A DNA stretch of 64,000 bases from Pseudodesulfovibrio sediminis (GCF_020886695.1 NZ_AP024485.1:3601001-3665000); one strand, 5' to 3'. Positions 35,665-45,664 are shown, numbered from the stretch's first letter. Notes: a model not told the origin generated them from the sequence alone. Translations and numbers: made by a program.

Positions 35665-36197
35665 AGATCCAGTTCCTCGACAATCTGGGCCACGGCGGGT
35701 GGCACCAGTGTCTGCCAAGGGCCGTTTTCGAGGATACTTTGGCGCACATCCGTGCCGGAGATCCCCTTGTCTTTCTGTTGCCGCTCCCACATGACATGGG
35801 TTGTCAGACCGAGGGACTCCAGCCGCTGCTTTTTTTCCCGTCCCCATTCATCGTAGATTGTCAGATAGTAGACCGCATCTTCGGGGGCGGCTTGCAGGAT
35901 CATGTCCGGTTTGCAGATGGGGAAGGGGACCACGGAAAAGTCCTTCCGGGGTATGCCGGTTTCCACAAGCGCGGCTTCGATCATGCGTTTGCGTTCCATG
36001 TATGTAAGAGGATTGTTTGCCAGACTGGAGCGATCCGGATTGACGGGCTCGTGCGCAGTCAGATCGGTGTCGGGGTTGGTTATGCCGACGATCAGGTGTT
36101 CGCATAGTTTTTTGCCAGCCAGCAAATATTTCATGTGGTCGTTATGCAGCACCTGAAATCTGCCGTGAATGAAGCCGAGGGGGTGAAGCATCATCAT
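35625..36197 (-). CDS. NadM-like nicotinamide-nucleotide adenylyltransferase family protein
   Basis: A 190-residue nucleotidyltransferase close in pattern to archaeal NadM: GFIHGRFQVLHNDHM (HxGH equivalent HNDH), NNPLTYMERKRMI and the complete C-terminal motif GISGTDVRQSI...LVPPAV. It should adenylylate NMN (or NaMN) to give NAD or deamido-NAD. It follows apgM by 6 nt, so the two are co-transcribed, and its end overlaps the rhomboid gene. The start at ATGATGATG is not decided by a strong ribosome site. The window also holds a divergent NadD. Confidence 0.83.
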   Translation of the reverse strand: MMMLHPLGFIHGRFQVLHNDHMKYLLAGKKLCEHLIVGITNPDTDLTAHEPVNPDRSSLANNPLTYMERKRMIEAALVETGIPRKDFSVVPFPICKPDMILQAAPEDAVYYLTIYDEWGREKKQRLESLGLTTHVMWERQQKDKGISGTDVRQSILENGPWQTLVPPAVAQIVEELDLQKRFREVSDSGS

Positions 36198-36203
36198 CTC
36201 CCG

Positions 36204-37517
36204 CTATTCAAGTGTGAAGGGTTCATGGTCGCCGGGCCAGAATTCCTGAGGCAGGGGCGAATCATGAATGCCGCCGAGTCGGGCGCGATCCAGATAGTTG
36301 AGGATGAGGTGCATCAACTCATCGCCGCGCGCCATACCGAGCGCGCCGCCAGCCACCTGTATTTCATCAAATTGACGGACGGTATCGCGGCGTACTCCAT
36401 TGCCGATGAACATGAGGGGCACCGGTTCGCCTGAATGGATGAGGGTGCCGCAACTGGGGGTCGAGTGATCCGCGGTCACACAGATGAGCACGTCCTCGTT
36501 GGCGAGTAATGGTTCGATGGAGTCCGCCAGCCCCTGGTCCAGAGCTTCGATGACCTTGACCTTGTTTTCCGGGTTCTTGCTGTGGCCTGCCTGGTCCGGT
36601 GTTTTGGTGTGCACATGAATGAAATCATGGGTCTCCAGCATGCTGGAGGCAAAGGCCACACGGTGCGCATAATCCTTGCCGGGGGCATCGCTGTTGTCGA
36701 CCTTGTGAAAATCCATGCCCAGGTATTTCGCCAGCCCTTTGTACATGGTCCCGCTGGCAACGGACAGACCGCGTAGGCCGTATCTGTCGCGCATGGACAT
36801 GTGGGGGCGGAGCCGTCCGGCGCGTTGGGTTACCAGACCATTGATGGGAGGCTGACCGTTTTCGATCCTTGTTGCATTCAGGGGGGCTGCGTTCAATATG
36901 TGGTACGCCCGGCGCAGATACGCCGTCAGCACCTGTGCGGTGCGTATGGCGGCAGGGTCTGTTGCGTGGGTGTGCAGTGGCCTGACAGCCGAAAGAAACC
37001 GTCCATCCACCATGGGGTTGGAGTCCGTGATGTGGGGGGAGACATCGCCGCGCAGGGTGAGGACGCCGAACATTCCGGCGGTCTGCGTCACGGTGATGGT
37101 AATTCCGTCCTGCTCAAAATGGCGAATGGCATTGAAGAGCGAAGCCACCGCTTCAGGCGTCCCGCTGACGCGGTCCTGTGCGAGCCTGAGTGCGCCGGTT
37201 TCGGTTGCCCTGACATGGGCGAAATGAGTGAGAACGGCCACATCGTTTTCGTCGAGAGGGATATCCGCACCAAGAGCCTCCAGCGCGCCCCGTCCCGGAA
37301 ACTCATCCCTGGGGCTGCCGAACATGGCGAAGTGGGCGTCCTCGCTGGGCAGGGGCTGGCCGAGCTTGCCCGCATGGTACAACCCCGTGGCACCTCGTTG
37401 CGCCAGTCTGTCCAGACACGGCGTGTGGGCCACCTGGAGTGGGGTGCGGTTGCCCAGCTGTTCATGGGCGCGGTCTCCTAGACCATCAAGCAGAATGAGT
37501 ACACATGTGTGAGGCAC
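36204..37517 (-). CDS. 2,3-bisphosphoglycerate-independent phosphoglycerate mutase, archaeal-type (ApgM family)
   Basis: A 437-residue member of the alkaline phosphatase superfamily. VLILLDGLGDR starts the metal-binding core; SEDAHFAMFG carries the phospho-accepting Ser region; HVHTKTPDQAGHSKN and VTADHSTPSCG hold later metal ligands. ApgM interconverts 3- and 2-phosphoglycerate in glycolysis and gluconeogenesis. I chose GTG 37517, which has TTGGAG five bases upstream and leads straight into the conserved core; an in-frame GTG at 37553 has no ribosome site. The NadM-like gene follows 6 nt after the stop. Confidence 0.88.
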   Translation of the reverse strand: MPHTCVLILLDGLGDRAHEQLGNRTPLQVAHTPCLDRLAQRGATGLYHAGKLGQPLPSEDAHFAMFGSPRDEFPGRGALEALGADIPLDENDVAVLTHFAHVRATETGALRLAQDRVSGTPEAVASLFNAIRHFEQDGITITVTQTAGMFGVLTLRGDVSPHITDSNPMVDGRFLSAVRPLHTHATDPAAIRTAQVLTAYLRRAYHILNAAPLNATRIENGQPPINGLVTQRAGRLRPHMSMRDRYGLRGLSVASGTMYKGLAKYLGMDFHKVDNSDAPGKDYAHRVAFASSMLETHDFIHVHTKTPDQAGHSKNPENKVKVIEALDQGLADSIEPLLANEDVLICVTADHSTPSCGTLIHSGEPVPLMFIGNGVRRDTVRQFDEIQVAGGALGMARGDELMHLILNYLDRARLGGIHDSPLPQEFWPGDHEPFTLE

Positions 37518-37621
37518 GAAAACTCCAAGTGGTGTGACAGACCGGTAAGGCACTTTGTATAGATTGTGTCTATTGGTGCCAAAGAGAGTACAAGTATAAT
37601 CACATTGTCATGGGGGCCGGA

Positions 37622-38251
37622 ATGAAGCAAAATGAACGTATGTTAATCGATCTGCATGTCCATTCAAGCGTATCCCGTTGCAGTGCTCTTGCGCCGATTG
37701 AAATCATTGAGCTGAGCGTGGAGCAAGGGCTGGACGGGGTCTGTATTACAGACCATGACACTGTAGATATTCTGGCACATATCAAAGAAGGTTTCCAGCC
37801 CAATGGCCTCCTTGTGCTGGTGGGGATGGAGTACACGACGCCGCAGGGGGATTTCCTGGTGCATGGCCCTGTGGAATCCCTGCGAAAGGGTATGGACGCC
37901 AGTGAGCTGCTTCTTGAAGTCGAGCGTATTGGCGGAGCCGTAATCTCGGCCCACCCGTTCAGGGGATGGCGTCCCTGCGAGGTCGGGCTTCTGGATGCGC
38001 TGCCGTGTACGGCCATCGAAGTTCTCAATGGGCGGAACAGCGAGCATGAAAATTCCCTTGCCGGAGCACTTGCCAAAAAGCTTCAACTGCCTGGCGTGGC
38101 CGGTTCCGATGCCCACAATGTTGCCGAATTGGGGCGTTTCCCCACCCGGTTTGACGTACCCGTCAATAATCGGATGGATTTGGTCAATGCCTTGAAAGCA
38201 GGGCAGTGCACTCCAGCGGCATCGCCTTCATTCCTTTCCGCGGTCGGTTGA
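37622..38251 (+). CDS. PHP-domain phosphoesterase
   Basis: A 209-residue metal-dependent hydrolase of the PHP family (TrpH-like). The first motif is DLHVHSSVSRCSAL, then CITDHDTVD, the middle VISAHPFRGWR and the last GSDAHNVAELG, giving the expected His/Asp/Glu metal ligands. Such proteins hydrolyse phosphodiester or phosphomonoester bonds, for example in pAp or nucleoside phosphates; the substrate is not readable here. ATG 37622 with GGGGGCCGGA upstream is preferred over 37610. It is divergent from apgM and stands alone. Confidence 0.88.
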   Translation: MKQNERMLIDLHVHSSVSRCSALAPIEIIELSVEQGLDGVCITDHDTVDILAHIKEGFQPNGLLVLVGMEYTTPQGDFLVHGPVESLRKGMDASELLLEVERIGGAVISAHPFRGWRPCEVGLLDALPCTAIEVLNGRNSEHENSLAGALAKKLQLPGVAGSDAHNVAELGRFPTRFDVPVNNRMDLVNALKAGQCTPAASPSFLSAVG

Positions 38252-38369
38252 TCATTCGCGGCTATGTCTGGCCGCATCCCGCCTTTCTCTTCTCCCTTTG
38301 TTCCGTTTCAGGGCCGCTGAATTTTGTAAAGAAAAGCGGTCAAGACGTTTGCATTGCTGATTCTACTGC

Positions 38370-38397
38370 TTGACACGCGAGATAGACAGATTACTTT
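38370..38397 (+). promoter_or_regulatory. Candidate promoter of the dnaJ-cbpM-clpB operon
   Basis: TTGACA (38370-38375) and TACTTT (38392-38397) lie 16 nt apart, about 52 nt before the ATG at 38450. The same TTGACA with 16-nt spacing occurs before grpE. A sigma-32-type role is possible, but no clear CCCCAT -10 and no CIRCE operator is seen. Confidence 0.4.
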
Positions 38398-38449
38398 AGA
38401 ATCTCGAACCAATAAAAGCTGTTTCGGTATTCAAAGGAACGATTGATCA

Positions 38450-39445
38450 ATGGAATATAGAGATTATTACAAGCTACTCGGGGTATCCCGCACAGCCTCG
38501 AAGGATGAGATCAGCAAGGCCTTCAAAAAGTTGGCCCGCAAATATCATCCCGACCTCAATCCCAACAATCCTGAGGCCGAGGCAAAGTTCAAGGAAATTA
38601 ACGAGGCGTACGAAGTCCTCAAGGATCAGAAGAAGCGCAAGCTGTATGACCAGTTCGGGTCGAACTGGGAACACGGTCAGAACTTCCAGCCTCCGCCGGG
38701 TTATGAAAACATGAACTTCGGTGGCGGCGGTGGCGGTTTCGGCGGTGGAGCCGGTGGTTTCTCCGATTTCTTCGAGACCATCTTCGGCGGAGCAGGTGGC
38801 CCTGGCGGCCAGTTCCGTAGCGGTTTTTCTCAGGGCGGCTTTCAGCAGGGCGGTTTCGGCGGCGGTGGGTTCCAACAGCGCCCCCGGCGCGGCTCTGACT
38901 CCGAGGCATCCTATGAGCTGACTTTGGACGAAGCCTATCGCGGCGGCAAGAAATCCGTCACCCTGCAGGAACAAACCTCCGGCCCTGACGGCATCCCCCG
39001 CATGACCACCAAGACCTTGGAGATCAACGTGCCGGCCGGTGTCAAGGATGGGCAGAAAATCCGTCTGGCCGGTCAGGGCAACCCTGGCATGGGCGGCGGA
39101 AGCAAGGGCGATCTGTACCTCAAGATCAGGCTGATGCCCCACCATCTGTTCAAGGTGAAGGACGCGGATGTCGTGCTGGACCTGCCCCTGTCTCCATGGG
39201 AGGCGGCACTTGGTGCGACGGTGCGTATTCCGACCCTGGACGGGGCCGTGGAAATGCGGATTCCTCCGGGAATCGGCTCGGGCAAGAAGCTCAGGCTCAA
39301 GGGCAAGGGACTTGGCCCCGCATCCAAGAAGGGCGATCAGTTCGTGCGCATCATGATTCAGGTGCCGGAAATCCTGACTGATGAAGAACGCGACCTGCTG
39401 GAAAAATTGCAAGAAGCATCCGATTTCAAGCCAAGGACATTTTAG
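38450..39445 (+). CDS. DnaJ-family co-chaperone, CbpA type
   Basis: A 331-residue class B J-protein. The J-domain (about residues 1-70) has the HPD motif in KYHPDLNP. A Gly/Phe-rich linker (about 85-145) follows, then two C-terminal beta-sandwich substrate-binding domains, without the zinc finger of classical DnaJ. It stimulates DnaK ATPase and delivers unfolded clients. It is followed 9 nt later by cbpM and then clpB, so the operon makes a disaggregase set. AAAGGAAC precedes the ATG. Confidence 0.95.
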   Translation: MEYRDYYKLLGVSRTASKDEISKAFKKLARKYHPDLNPNNPEAEAKFKEINEAYEVLKDQKKRKLYDQFGSNWEHGQNFQPPPGYENMNFGGGGGGFGGGAGGFSDFFETIFGGAGGPGGQFRSGFSQGGFQQGGFGGGGFQQRPRRGSDSEASYELTLDEAYRGGKKSVTLQEQTSGPDGIPRMTTKTLEINVPAGVKDGQKIRLAGQGNPGMGGGSKGDLYLKIRLMPHHLFKVKDADVVLDLPLSPWEAALGATVRIPTLDGAVEMRIPPGIGSGKKLRLKGKGLGPASKKGDQFVRIMIQVPEILTDEERDLLEKLQEASDFKPRTF

Positions 39446-39454
39446 GGAATAGCT

Positions 39455-39790
39455 ATGACCACGAGAAAACTTCAGGAAATGTTGTTGCAGCTCCCCGGCC
39501 TCAATCTGCCGGAGCGGAGTGAATTCGTTGCGTGGGCAGAGCTGGTGGAATTGACCTCCATTGCCCCTGGCGAATTTGCCGAACTTGTCGAACTCGGATG
39601 GATCAATCCGACTCGGACCAGTGCGGAAGAATACCTGTTCCGACTGCGTGACGTGTATCGCATTCATAAGCTCATGCGTCTGGTCAAAGACCTGGACGTC
39701 TCGTTCAACTCCGGTTCCATCATCGTGGATCTGCTCGAAAGAGTAGAGGAACTGGAGACAGAGGTGGAGGAACTCAAACGACTCATATAA
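39455..39790 (+). CDS. CbpM-like chaperone modulator (MerR-type helix-turn-helix)
   Basis: A 111-residue protein with a MerR-like N-terminal region (FVAWAELVELTSIAPGEFAELVELGWINP), where CbpM in other bacteria binds the J-domain of CbpA and inhibits it. The C-terminus is a coiled coil (LLERVEELETEVEELKRLI). Its position directly after the CbpA-like gene supports the role as J-protein regulator. No DNA target is evident. It might otherwise be a MerR-type repressor such as HspR, but the pairing with a J-protein favours CbpM. Confidence 0.82.
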   Translation: MTTRKLQEMLLQLPGLNLPERSEFVAWAELVELTSIAPGEFAELVELGWINPTRTSAEEYLFRLRDVYRIHKLMRLVKDLDVSFNSGSIIVDLLERVEELETEVEELKRLI

Positions 39791-39824
39791 CCACGTTCCA
39801 TTCCATATCAAGGAGGTTCATTTA

Positions 39825-42422
39825 ATGGATCCCAATACCTTTACTCGTAAAACTCAGGACGCTGTTTCCGAGGCCCAGAATCTGGCCATTCGAAATGGCC
39901 ATCAGCAGATAGACTGCGAACACCTCATGCATGCCCTGGTCGCCCAGGAGCAGGGGCTTGTTCCGCAGATTCTGCGCAAACTCGGCGTGGCCCCGGATGT
40001 ATATCTGGGAGCTGTTGACGCCGAGATATCCAAGATGCCCCGTGTCACCGGTTCCGGTGCGCGCCCCGATCAGATCGTGGTCACCCAGCGCATGCAGAAG
40101 GTGCTGGTGGCGGCTGACGACATGAAGAAGTCCATGAAGGACGAGTTCGTGTCTGTCGAGCACGTCTTTGTGGCGCTCATGGACGAAGCCCCGTCCACAG
40201 GCATCGGTCGGGTGAACAAGCAGTTTGCTCTGAACAAGAACAAGGTGCTCGGCGCGCTTGAGGAAGTGCGCGGCAAACAGCGCGTGACCTCTGACAATCC
40301 CGAAGCAACCTATGAATCCTTGCAGAAATATGGCCGTGACCTTGTTGAAGAGGCCCGGTCCGGCAAGCTTGATCCGGTCATTGGCCGTGACGGTGAAATT
40401 CGTCGCGTCATCCGTATCCTGTCCCGTCGCACCAAGAATAACCCGGTGCTTATCGGTGAGGCCGGTGTGGGCAAGACCGCCATTGCCGAGGGCCTTGCCC
40501 AGCGCATTGTCAAAGGCGATGTGCCTGAAGGCCTCAAGGACAAGACCGTGTTTTCTCTGGATATGTCGGCACTCGTTGCCGGAGCCAAGTATCGTGGTGA
40601 GTTTGAGGAACGGCTCAAGGCCGTGCTCAAGGAAGTGCAGGAATCTGCTGGACAGATCATCATGTTCATCGATGAACTGCACACCATTGTGGGCGCGGGC
40701 AAGACCGACGGCGCCATGGACGCGGGCAACATACTCAAACCGTTGCTGGCGCGCGGCGAACTGCATTGTATTGGTGCCACCACAACGGATGAATACCGTA
40801 AATATATTGAAAAGGACCCGGCCCTGGAGCGCAGGTTTCAAACCATCGTCGTGGACGAACCCAGTGTCGAGGACACCATCTCCATTTTGCGTGGCCTCAA
40901 GGAGCGGTTCGAAGTGCATCATGGCGTGCGCATCGCCGACGGTGCCATTGTCGAGGCTGCCGTACTTTCCAGTCGGTATATCTCCGACCGTCAACTCCCG
41001 GATAAGGCCATTGACCTCATTGATGAGGCCGCGGCGCTGATCCGCACGGAGATCGACTCCCAGCCATATGAGTTGGACAAGGCGAATCGTCAGATCATGC
41101 AGCTTGAAATCGAGCGCGAAGCCTTGAAACGGGAGTCTGACAAGGCGTCTCGCGAACGGCTCGTTGAGCTTGAACGCAAGCTGGCCGAACTCAAGGAATT
41201 CCAAGCCACTCTCCAGACCCAGTGGGAGAACGAGAAGGGCGGCATCGAGCGGTTGCGGTCTCTCAAGGAAGAGATCGAAACCACTCGTCACCAGGTCGAA
41301 GAAGCAAAGCGTGTACACGATTACAACCGTGCCGCCGAGCTGGAATACGGCCGTCTTGGTTCGCTTGAAAAAGAGCTGGCTGATCGTAACGAGGCGCTGG
41401 AGTCCGGCGACGTGCCCCGCATGGTCAAGGAAGAGGTCGGCCCGGACGATGTCGCGCAGGTTATCGCCAAGTGGACCGGCATTCCTGTTTCCCGTCTGCT
41501 GGAAGGGGAGCGGGAGAAGCTGCTCAAGCTGGCGGACGTGCTTCACGAAAGAGTCATCGGACAGGATGGCGCGGTTCAGGCCGTGGCTGACGCGGTCTTG
41601 CGCGCCCGTGCCGGACTGAAGGATCCGTCCAAGCCCATCGGTTCGTTCATCTTCCTCGGCCCCACCGGCGTGGGCAAGACCGAGTTGTGCAAGACTCTGG
41701 CAGCCGCGCTGTTTGATTCCGAGTCGAACATGATTCGTATCGACATGTCCGAGTACATGGAGAAACATACCGTGGCCCGACTTATTGGAGCGCCTCCGGG
41801 CTACATCGGCTATGATGAAGGCGGACAGCTCACCGAGGCCGTGCGGCGCAAACCGTATTCGGTCATCCTCTTCGACGAGATTGAGAAGGCGCATCATGAC
41901 GTGTTCAACGTGCTCCTTCAGATCCTTGACGACGGGCGGTTGACTGATTCTCATGGCCGCACCGTGGACTTCAAGAACACCATTGTCATCATGACAAGCA
42001 ATCTCGGCGCCGAGTACATGCTCGACGGCATTGATGCGACAGGTGAGTTCAAGGAGGGCGTGCAGGAACAGGTCATGGAAGTGCTGCGGAGGCATTTCAG
42101 ACCGGAATTCCTGAACCGGGTGGATGAAAGCGTGCTGTTCAGGCCGCTGACGCCGCAACAGCTTGTGGGTATCATCGACCTGCTGATAGCCGGACTCAGG
42201 ATGCGCCTGGAAGATCGCAAGATCGGGTTGGACCTGACCGACAAGGCCAAAGCCTTTATTGCCCAGGCAGCCTATGATCCCAACTTCGGCGCCAGGCCGT
42301 TGCACCGGTATCTCCAGACTCATCTGGAAACTCCGTTGGCCAGGAAGCTTATCGGGGGAGAGCTGGGTGAGGGCACGACTGTCACCGTAGATGAAAAAGA
42401 TGGTGGTCTGGTCTTCGAATAA
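39825..42422 (+). CDS. clpB: ATP-dependent protein disaggregase ClpB
   Basis: An 865-residue Hsp100 protein with the full family architecture: an N-domain repeat (about 1-150), AAA1 with Walker [10 protein letters not shown] and [10 protein letters not shown], the long coiled-coil M domain (about 400-530), and AAA2 with Walker [11 protein letters not shown] and [12 protein letters not shown]-type sensor region. It pulls proteins out of aggregates together with the DnaK system (dnaK and grpE lie at 47-50 kb here). AAGGAGG precedes the ATG. It is third in the operon with cbpA-like and cbpM-like genes. Confidence 0.97.
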   Translation: MDPNTFTRKTQDAVSEAQNLAIRNGHQQIDCEHLMHALVAQEQGLVPQILRKLGVAPDVYLGAVDAEISKMPRVTGSGARPDQIVVTQRMQKVLVAADDMKKSMKDEFVSVEHVFVALMDEAPSTGIGRVNKQFALNKNKVLGALEEVRGKQRVTSDNPEATYESLQKYGRDLVEEARSGKLDPVIGRDGEIRRVIRILSRRTKNNPVLIGEAGVGKTAIAEGLAQRIVKGDVPEGLKDKTVFSLDMSALVAGAKYRGEFEERLKAVLKEVQESAGQIIMFIDELHTIVGAGKTDGAMDAGNILKPLLARGELHCIGATTTDEYRKYIEKDPALERRFQTIVVDEPSVEDTISILRGLKERFEVHHGVRIADGAIVEAAVLSSRYISDRQLPDKAIDLIDEAAALIRTEIDSQPYELDKANRQIMQLEIEREALKRESDKASRERLVELERKLAELKEFQATLQTQWENEKGGIERLRSLKEEIETTRHQVEEAKRVHDYNRAAELEYGRLGSLEKELADRNEALESGDVPRMVKEEVGPDDVAQVIAKWTGIPVSRLLEGEREKLLKLADVLHERVIGQDGAVQAVADAVLRARAGLKDPSKPIGSFIFLGPTGVGKTELCKTLAAALFDSESNMIRIDMSEYMEKHTVARLIGAPPGYIGYDEGGQLTEAVRRKPYSVILFDEIEKAHHDVFNVLLQILDDGRLTDSHGRTVDFKNTIVIMTSNLGAEYMLDGIDATGEFKEGVQEQVMEVLRRHFRPEFLNRVDESVLFRPLTPQQLVGIIDLLIAGLRMRLEDRKIGLDLTDKAKAFIAQAAYDPNFGARPLHRYLQTHLETPLARKLIGGELGEGTTVTVDEKDGGLVFE

Positions 42423-42444
42423 CCCGTTGTACGACTATTGATTC

Positions 42445-42477
42445 AAAGAGGCGGTCACTGCTGTGGCCGCCTCTTTT
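42445..42477 (+). terminator. Intrinsic terminator of the clpB operon
   Basis: AAAGAGGCGG and CCGCCTCTTT form a 10-bp stem with a 12-nt loop and a TTTT tail. Confidence 0.88.
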
Positions 42478-42585
42478 GGTATTGCTGCTCATACCTTTTT
42501 CGCTCTGTATGCTTTGTTGACTTTAGGGCTGTATTCATAAAACATCGCTGATTCATCTTTAACACTGACAACGCTGTCTTGATTC

Positions 42586-43743
42586 ATGCCCACTTTAATC
42601 CTGCTGTCATTGCTTGCCGCGTTTCCCCCCTTGTCAACTGACATGTATCTGCCAGCGCTCCCGCGTATTGTGGAGGCCTGGGGGATTACCCATGCCCAAG
42701 GCAATCTGTCGTTGGTCATTTTTTTTGTCGCCTTCAGTGTGTTTCTGCTCATTCACGGCCCATTATCAGACCGTGTCGGACGGAAGCCTGTGCTGGTTTT
42801 CGGACTTCTCCTTTTCATTCTAGGCAGCGGGCTGTGCGCTCTGGCCGCCAACATAACCATGTTGGTTCTTGCCCGTGCTATCCAGGGGGCTGGGGCTGCG
42901 GCTGCTGCAGCACTGTCTTTGGCGTTGACCAAGGATCTTTATGACGGATTAGAGCGTCAGAAAATTCTCGCTTCAATCGGCGTGATTATGGCGTTTTGTC
43001 CCATGCTCGCTCCAACTTTGGGTGGGTTGTTGCTCAAATTCGCTTCCTGGCAGTGGATCTTTGTCAGTCAGGTCGTGGTCGCATTTGTGGCACTGTACGG
43101 CGTGTCTCAGCTCAAGGAACCGCTGACAGAGTTTACTTCGGGTGGTGTGTTGTCTGTGGCAGGCCGGTATATTGCTGTTTTCAAAAACAGGCAATTCACG
43201 GTCATGGCTCTGTCGTTTGCACTTATGATACTGCCTCATTTCGGGTTTATCGGTGGTTCACCAGCTATTTACATTTCCGGTTTTGGCATGTCTGAGCAGG
43301 TCTTCGGTCTCTATTTCGGTGCCAATGCCCTAGGGTTCATGCTTGGTTCCATGGTCTGCACCCGTCTGGGCGGAGTGCTCTCCCAATTACGCATTCTCTA
43401 TATCTCCCTGATTGCAATCATTGGCGCGGGAGGGCTCATGCTCCTCCTTGGTGGTACCAGTCCGCTGACGGTGGCCATTCCCATGTTCTGCATCACATTC
43501 TCGGTTGGTCTCTCAAGGCCAGTCAGTAACTCTCTCATACTCGATCAGGTGGACAAGGATATTGGTGCGGCATCAGGTGTCATGACCTTTGAGATGTTCA
43601 TGGTCGGTGCGGTCTCCATGGAGCTCATTGCCCTGGATTGGCCCAGCAAAACCATGCTCCTTGGTGTGTTTGCCTTTTTTGGGGGGGGGATTCCTTTGAC
43701 AACCTTGCTGGTCATGCGATTATTGAAGAACAAAAGTAGATAA
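42586..43743 (+). CDS. MFS drug exporter, Bcr/CflA type
   Basis: A 385-residue major facilitator with 12 predicted helices. The STDMYLPALPRI near the first helix, GPLSDRVGRKPVL in loop 2-3 and ARAIQGAGAAAAAALSLAL in helix 4 are typical of the Bcr/CflA branch of proton-driven drug exporters. An in-frame stop just before the ATG fixes the start, although no strong ribosome site is present. The gene is A/T-richer than its neighbours in places. Substrate is unknown. Confidence 0.88.
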   Translation: MPTLILLSLLAAFPPLSTDMYLPALPRIVEAWGITHAQGNLSLVIFFVAFSVFLLIHGPLSDRVGRKPVLVFGLLLFILGSGLCALAANITMLVLARAIQGAGAAAAAALSLALTKDLYDGLERQKILASIGVIMAFCPMLAPTLGGLLLKFASWQWIFVSQVVVAFVALYGVSQLKEPLTEFTSGGVLSVAGRYIAVFKNRQFTVMALSFALMILPHFGFIGGSPAIYISGFGMSEQVFGLYFGANALGFMLGSMVCTRLGGVLSQLRILYISLIAIIGAGGLMLLLGGTSPLTVAIPMFCITFSVGLSRPVSNSLILDQVDKDIGAASGVMTFEMFMVGAVSMELIALDWPSKTMLLGVFAFFGGGIPLTTLLVMRLLKNKSR

Positions 43744-43787
43744 TACCCATATTGCTTTTTTATTTTCAGTCCCGTAACGATCAGAGC

Positions 43788-44687
43788 ATGTGTAAAGAAT
43801 GTCTGAATCGAAAACTGAAGCATTGTTTCTTCTCAGCGTATTGGATAGCGCTGTTCGCCGGTCTATTGTGTTTGCCGTTCAATGCATTGTCTCAGGATGA
43901 CCTCATTGCCAGGTATCGGATAGGTGGCATTGTTGTTGCCCATGAAGCTGATATGCCCCCCATGTCGTTTGTCGGCCATAGTGGCATGCCCAAGGGATAT
44001 CTCATTGATATGTGGCAAAAGTGGTCTGCCGAAACCGGGATTCCTGTGCGATTTCATCTGGTAGACTGGGCTGATACCATTAAAGAGGTGCAGGCGGGGA
44101 GGGCGGATGTCCATGGTGGACTGATATTAAATCAGGAACGGGACGCCATTCTCAGTTTTTCGAAACCACTCTTTCCCTCCCGGGGAGTATTCCTCGCTCG
44201 TAAGGGGTCCGGGGTGAATGATGCTGAGGATCTGAATGGGCATCTTGTGGGTGTTGTTGAAAACAGTTTTTATGACAATTACATTCGCTTGCATTATCCT
44301 GAAATGCGTCCATATCCCTTTGCTTCCGTCGTTAAACTGGCGGAGGCCGTTTCCAATGGCAAGGTCAATGCCGTGTTGGCCAATTACCCCACGCTTATGT
44401 TTCAGCTGGGCGCCAAGGGGATAGGCAAGCAGTTTGAGGTCGTTCAGTTTTACCCGCCTCAGATGCTTCGGGCTGCTGTGCTCAAAGGCAATGACGAACT
44501 TCTTGCCGTGGTTCAGGAAGGACTGGAGCGGATTGATCAGAGGGAACTGGATTCATTATACAATCGATGGGTTGTGGGCGAAGACGGGCGGTCGCAGAGT
44601 TGGCTGGTTCCGGCTGTCAGTATCTGTGTCATCAGTCTGATCCTGGCCCTGATCATCCCCCCGATTATGGTCAAGATTCGCCCTTAG
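43788..44687 (+). CDS. Periplasmic solute-binding domain with C-terminal membrane anchor (sensor-like stub)
   Basis: A 299-residue protein: signal peptide or first membrane helix (about residues 14-34), an SBP family 3 domain (about 50-265; ADMPPMSFVGHSGMPKGYLIDMW and VQAGRADVHGGLILNQERD) and a final hydrophobic helix (near 275-295), ending five residues later. In BvgS- or GGDEF-type receptors the same arrangement is followed by a kinase or cyclase domain; here nothing follows. It is either a truncated receptor or an anchored binding protein. The start ATG 43788 is a choice; a TTG frame reaches 43752. It meets the YheT-like gene tail to tail with a 4-nt overlap. Confidence 0.75.
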   Translation: MCKECLNRKLKHCFFSAYWIALFAGLLCLPFNALSQDDLIARYRIGGIVVAHEADMPPMSFVGHSGMPKGYLIDMWQKWSAETGIPVRFHLVDWADTIKEVQAGRADVHGGLILNQERDAILSFSKPLFPSRGVFLARKGSGVNDAEDLNGHLVGVVENSFYDNYIRLHYPEMRPYPFASVVKLAEAVSNGKVNAVLANYPTLMFQLGAKGIGKQFEVVQFYPPQMLRAAVLKGNDELLAVVQEGLERIDQRELDSLYNRWVVGEDGRSQSWLVPAVSICVISLILALIIPPIMVKIRP

Positions 44688-45664
44688 GGAATATCTCGGG
44701 CAAGGAATGCCTGAGCCCGTTTTTCCGACCAGTATACATTCTCTTTTCCCCCATCGACAAATCCGACGTGCCCGCCATAGTCCGGTGTCTCCAAGAAGAG
44801 ATTCGGATTGTCTGTTGCGTGCTGCACCGGGTAGCATTCATCTGACAGAAACGGGTCATCCATGGCGTTGACCAGCAGTGTGGGCACGGAGATGGCCGGG
44901 AGAAACTGCAGGCTGCTCGATCTGGTGTAATAGTCGTCGGCATTGTTGAATCCACTGAACGGCGCCGTATACCTGTCGTCAAACTCATGCAGGCTTCTGA
45001 TGCCTTTCAGGTGTGATGAATCCACGGTGCCGGGAAAGAGTTTCTCCTTTTTCCGAATCTTTTTTCGCAACCCTTTCATGAAATATTCAAAATAGATGCG
45101 TCGAGAAGGTAAGGCGATAATCCGGCTGCAGGCAGCCAGGTCGCATGGCACGGAAAAAGCGACTGCATGTGTGACCTGTGCAGGCACCTTGTCAGGGGCT
45201 TCTCCCAGATACTTGAGCGTTTGGTTGCCCCCCATGGAGAATCCGATAAGGGCTATCTCGTCATATCGGCCCGTGGACAGGCAGTGCGTGATTACCGCGT
45301 GGATATCGCCGGTCTCGCCGGAGTGGTAGGTGCGGGGCAGTCGGTTCATTTCGCCGCTGCATCCCCGTTGGGCCCAGCAGACCGCGTCATAGCCGTTTTC
45401 GGTTGCCATCCTGGCCATCCCCAGCACGTACTTTTTGCGTGCATGTCCTTCCAGACCGTGCGTGACGATGACCAGCTTGCGACTCTCGCCGGAACGACAG
45501 CGGTGCCAGTCGAAGTCGAGGAAATCACCATCTTCCAGCTCAATGCGTTCAGGCTCTGGAGCGGTTATGGGGGTGAGTCGGAACAGGGGCGGATAGAGGG
45601 TCGCTATGTTGCCGAAGCGAAAGGGGAGCGACGGCGTGTAGTCTGGAGGGGGCAGTATTGGCAT
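44684..45664 (-). CDS. Alpha/beta-hydrolase of the YheT family
   Basis: A 326-residue hydrolase. The nucleophile elbow GFSMGGN (near residue 140), the oxyanion stretch VIVTHGLEGHARKKYV, the acid region VNAMDDPFL and the late DYGGHVGF histidine give a complete catalytic triad. YheT-type proteins are esterases of poorly known substrate; family members include eukaryotic ABHD1/3. No signal peptide. It is divergent from the M29 aminopeptidase gene (48-nt gap) and convergent with the sensor-like stub. Confidence 0.88.
   Translation of the reverse strand: MPILPPPDYTPSLPFRFGNIATLYPPLFRLTPITAPEPERIELEDGDFLDFDWHRCRSGESRKLVIVTHGLEGHARKKYVLGMARMATENGYDAVCWAQRGCSGEMNRLPRTYHSGETGDIHAVITHCLSTGRYDEIALIGFSMGGNQTLKYLGEAPDKVPAQVTHAVAFSVPCDLAACSRIIALPSRRIYFEYFMKGLRKKIRKKEKLFPGTVDSSHLKGIRSLHEFDDRYTAPFSGFNNADDYYTRSSSLQFLPAISVPTLLVNAMDDPFLSDECYPVQHATDNPNLFLETPDYGGHVGFVDGGKENVYWSEKRAQAFLARDIP

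Noticed and set aside
39822-42323. A very long minus-strand frame (833 codons) opposite clpB, and similar ones opposite dnaK, guaB and guaA
   Set aside because: These are antisense shadows produced by the codon bias of G/C-rich genes; the plus-strand genes are certain.
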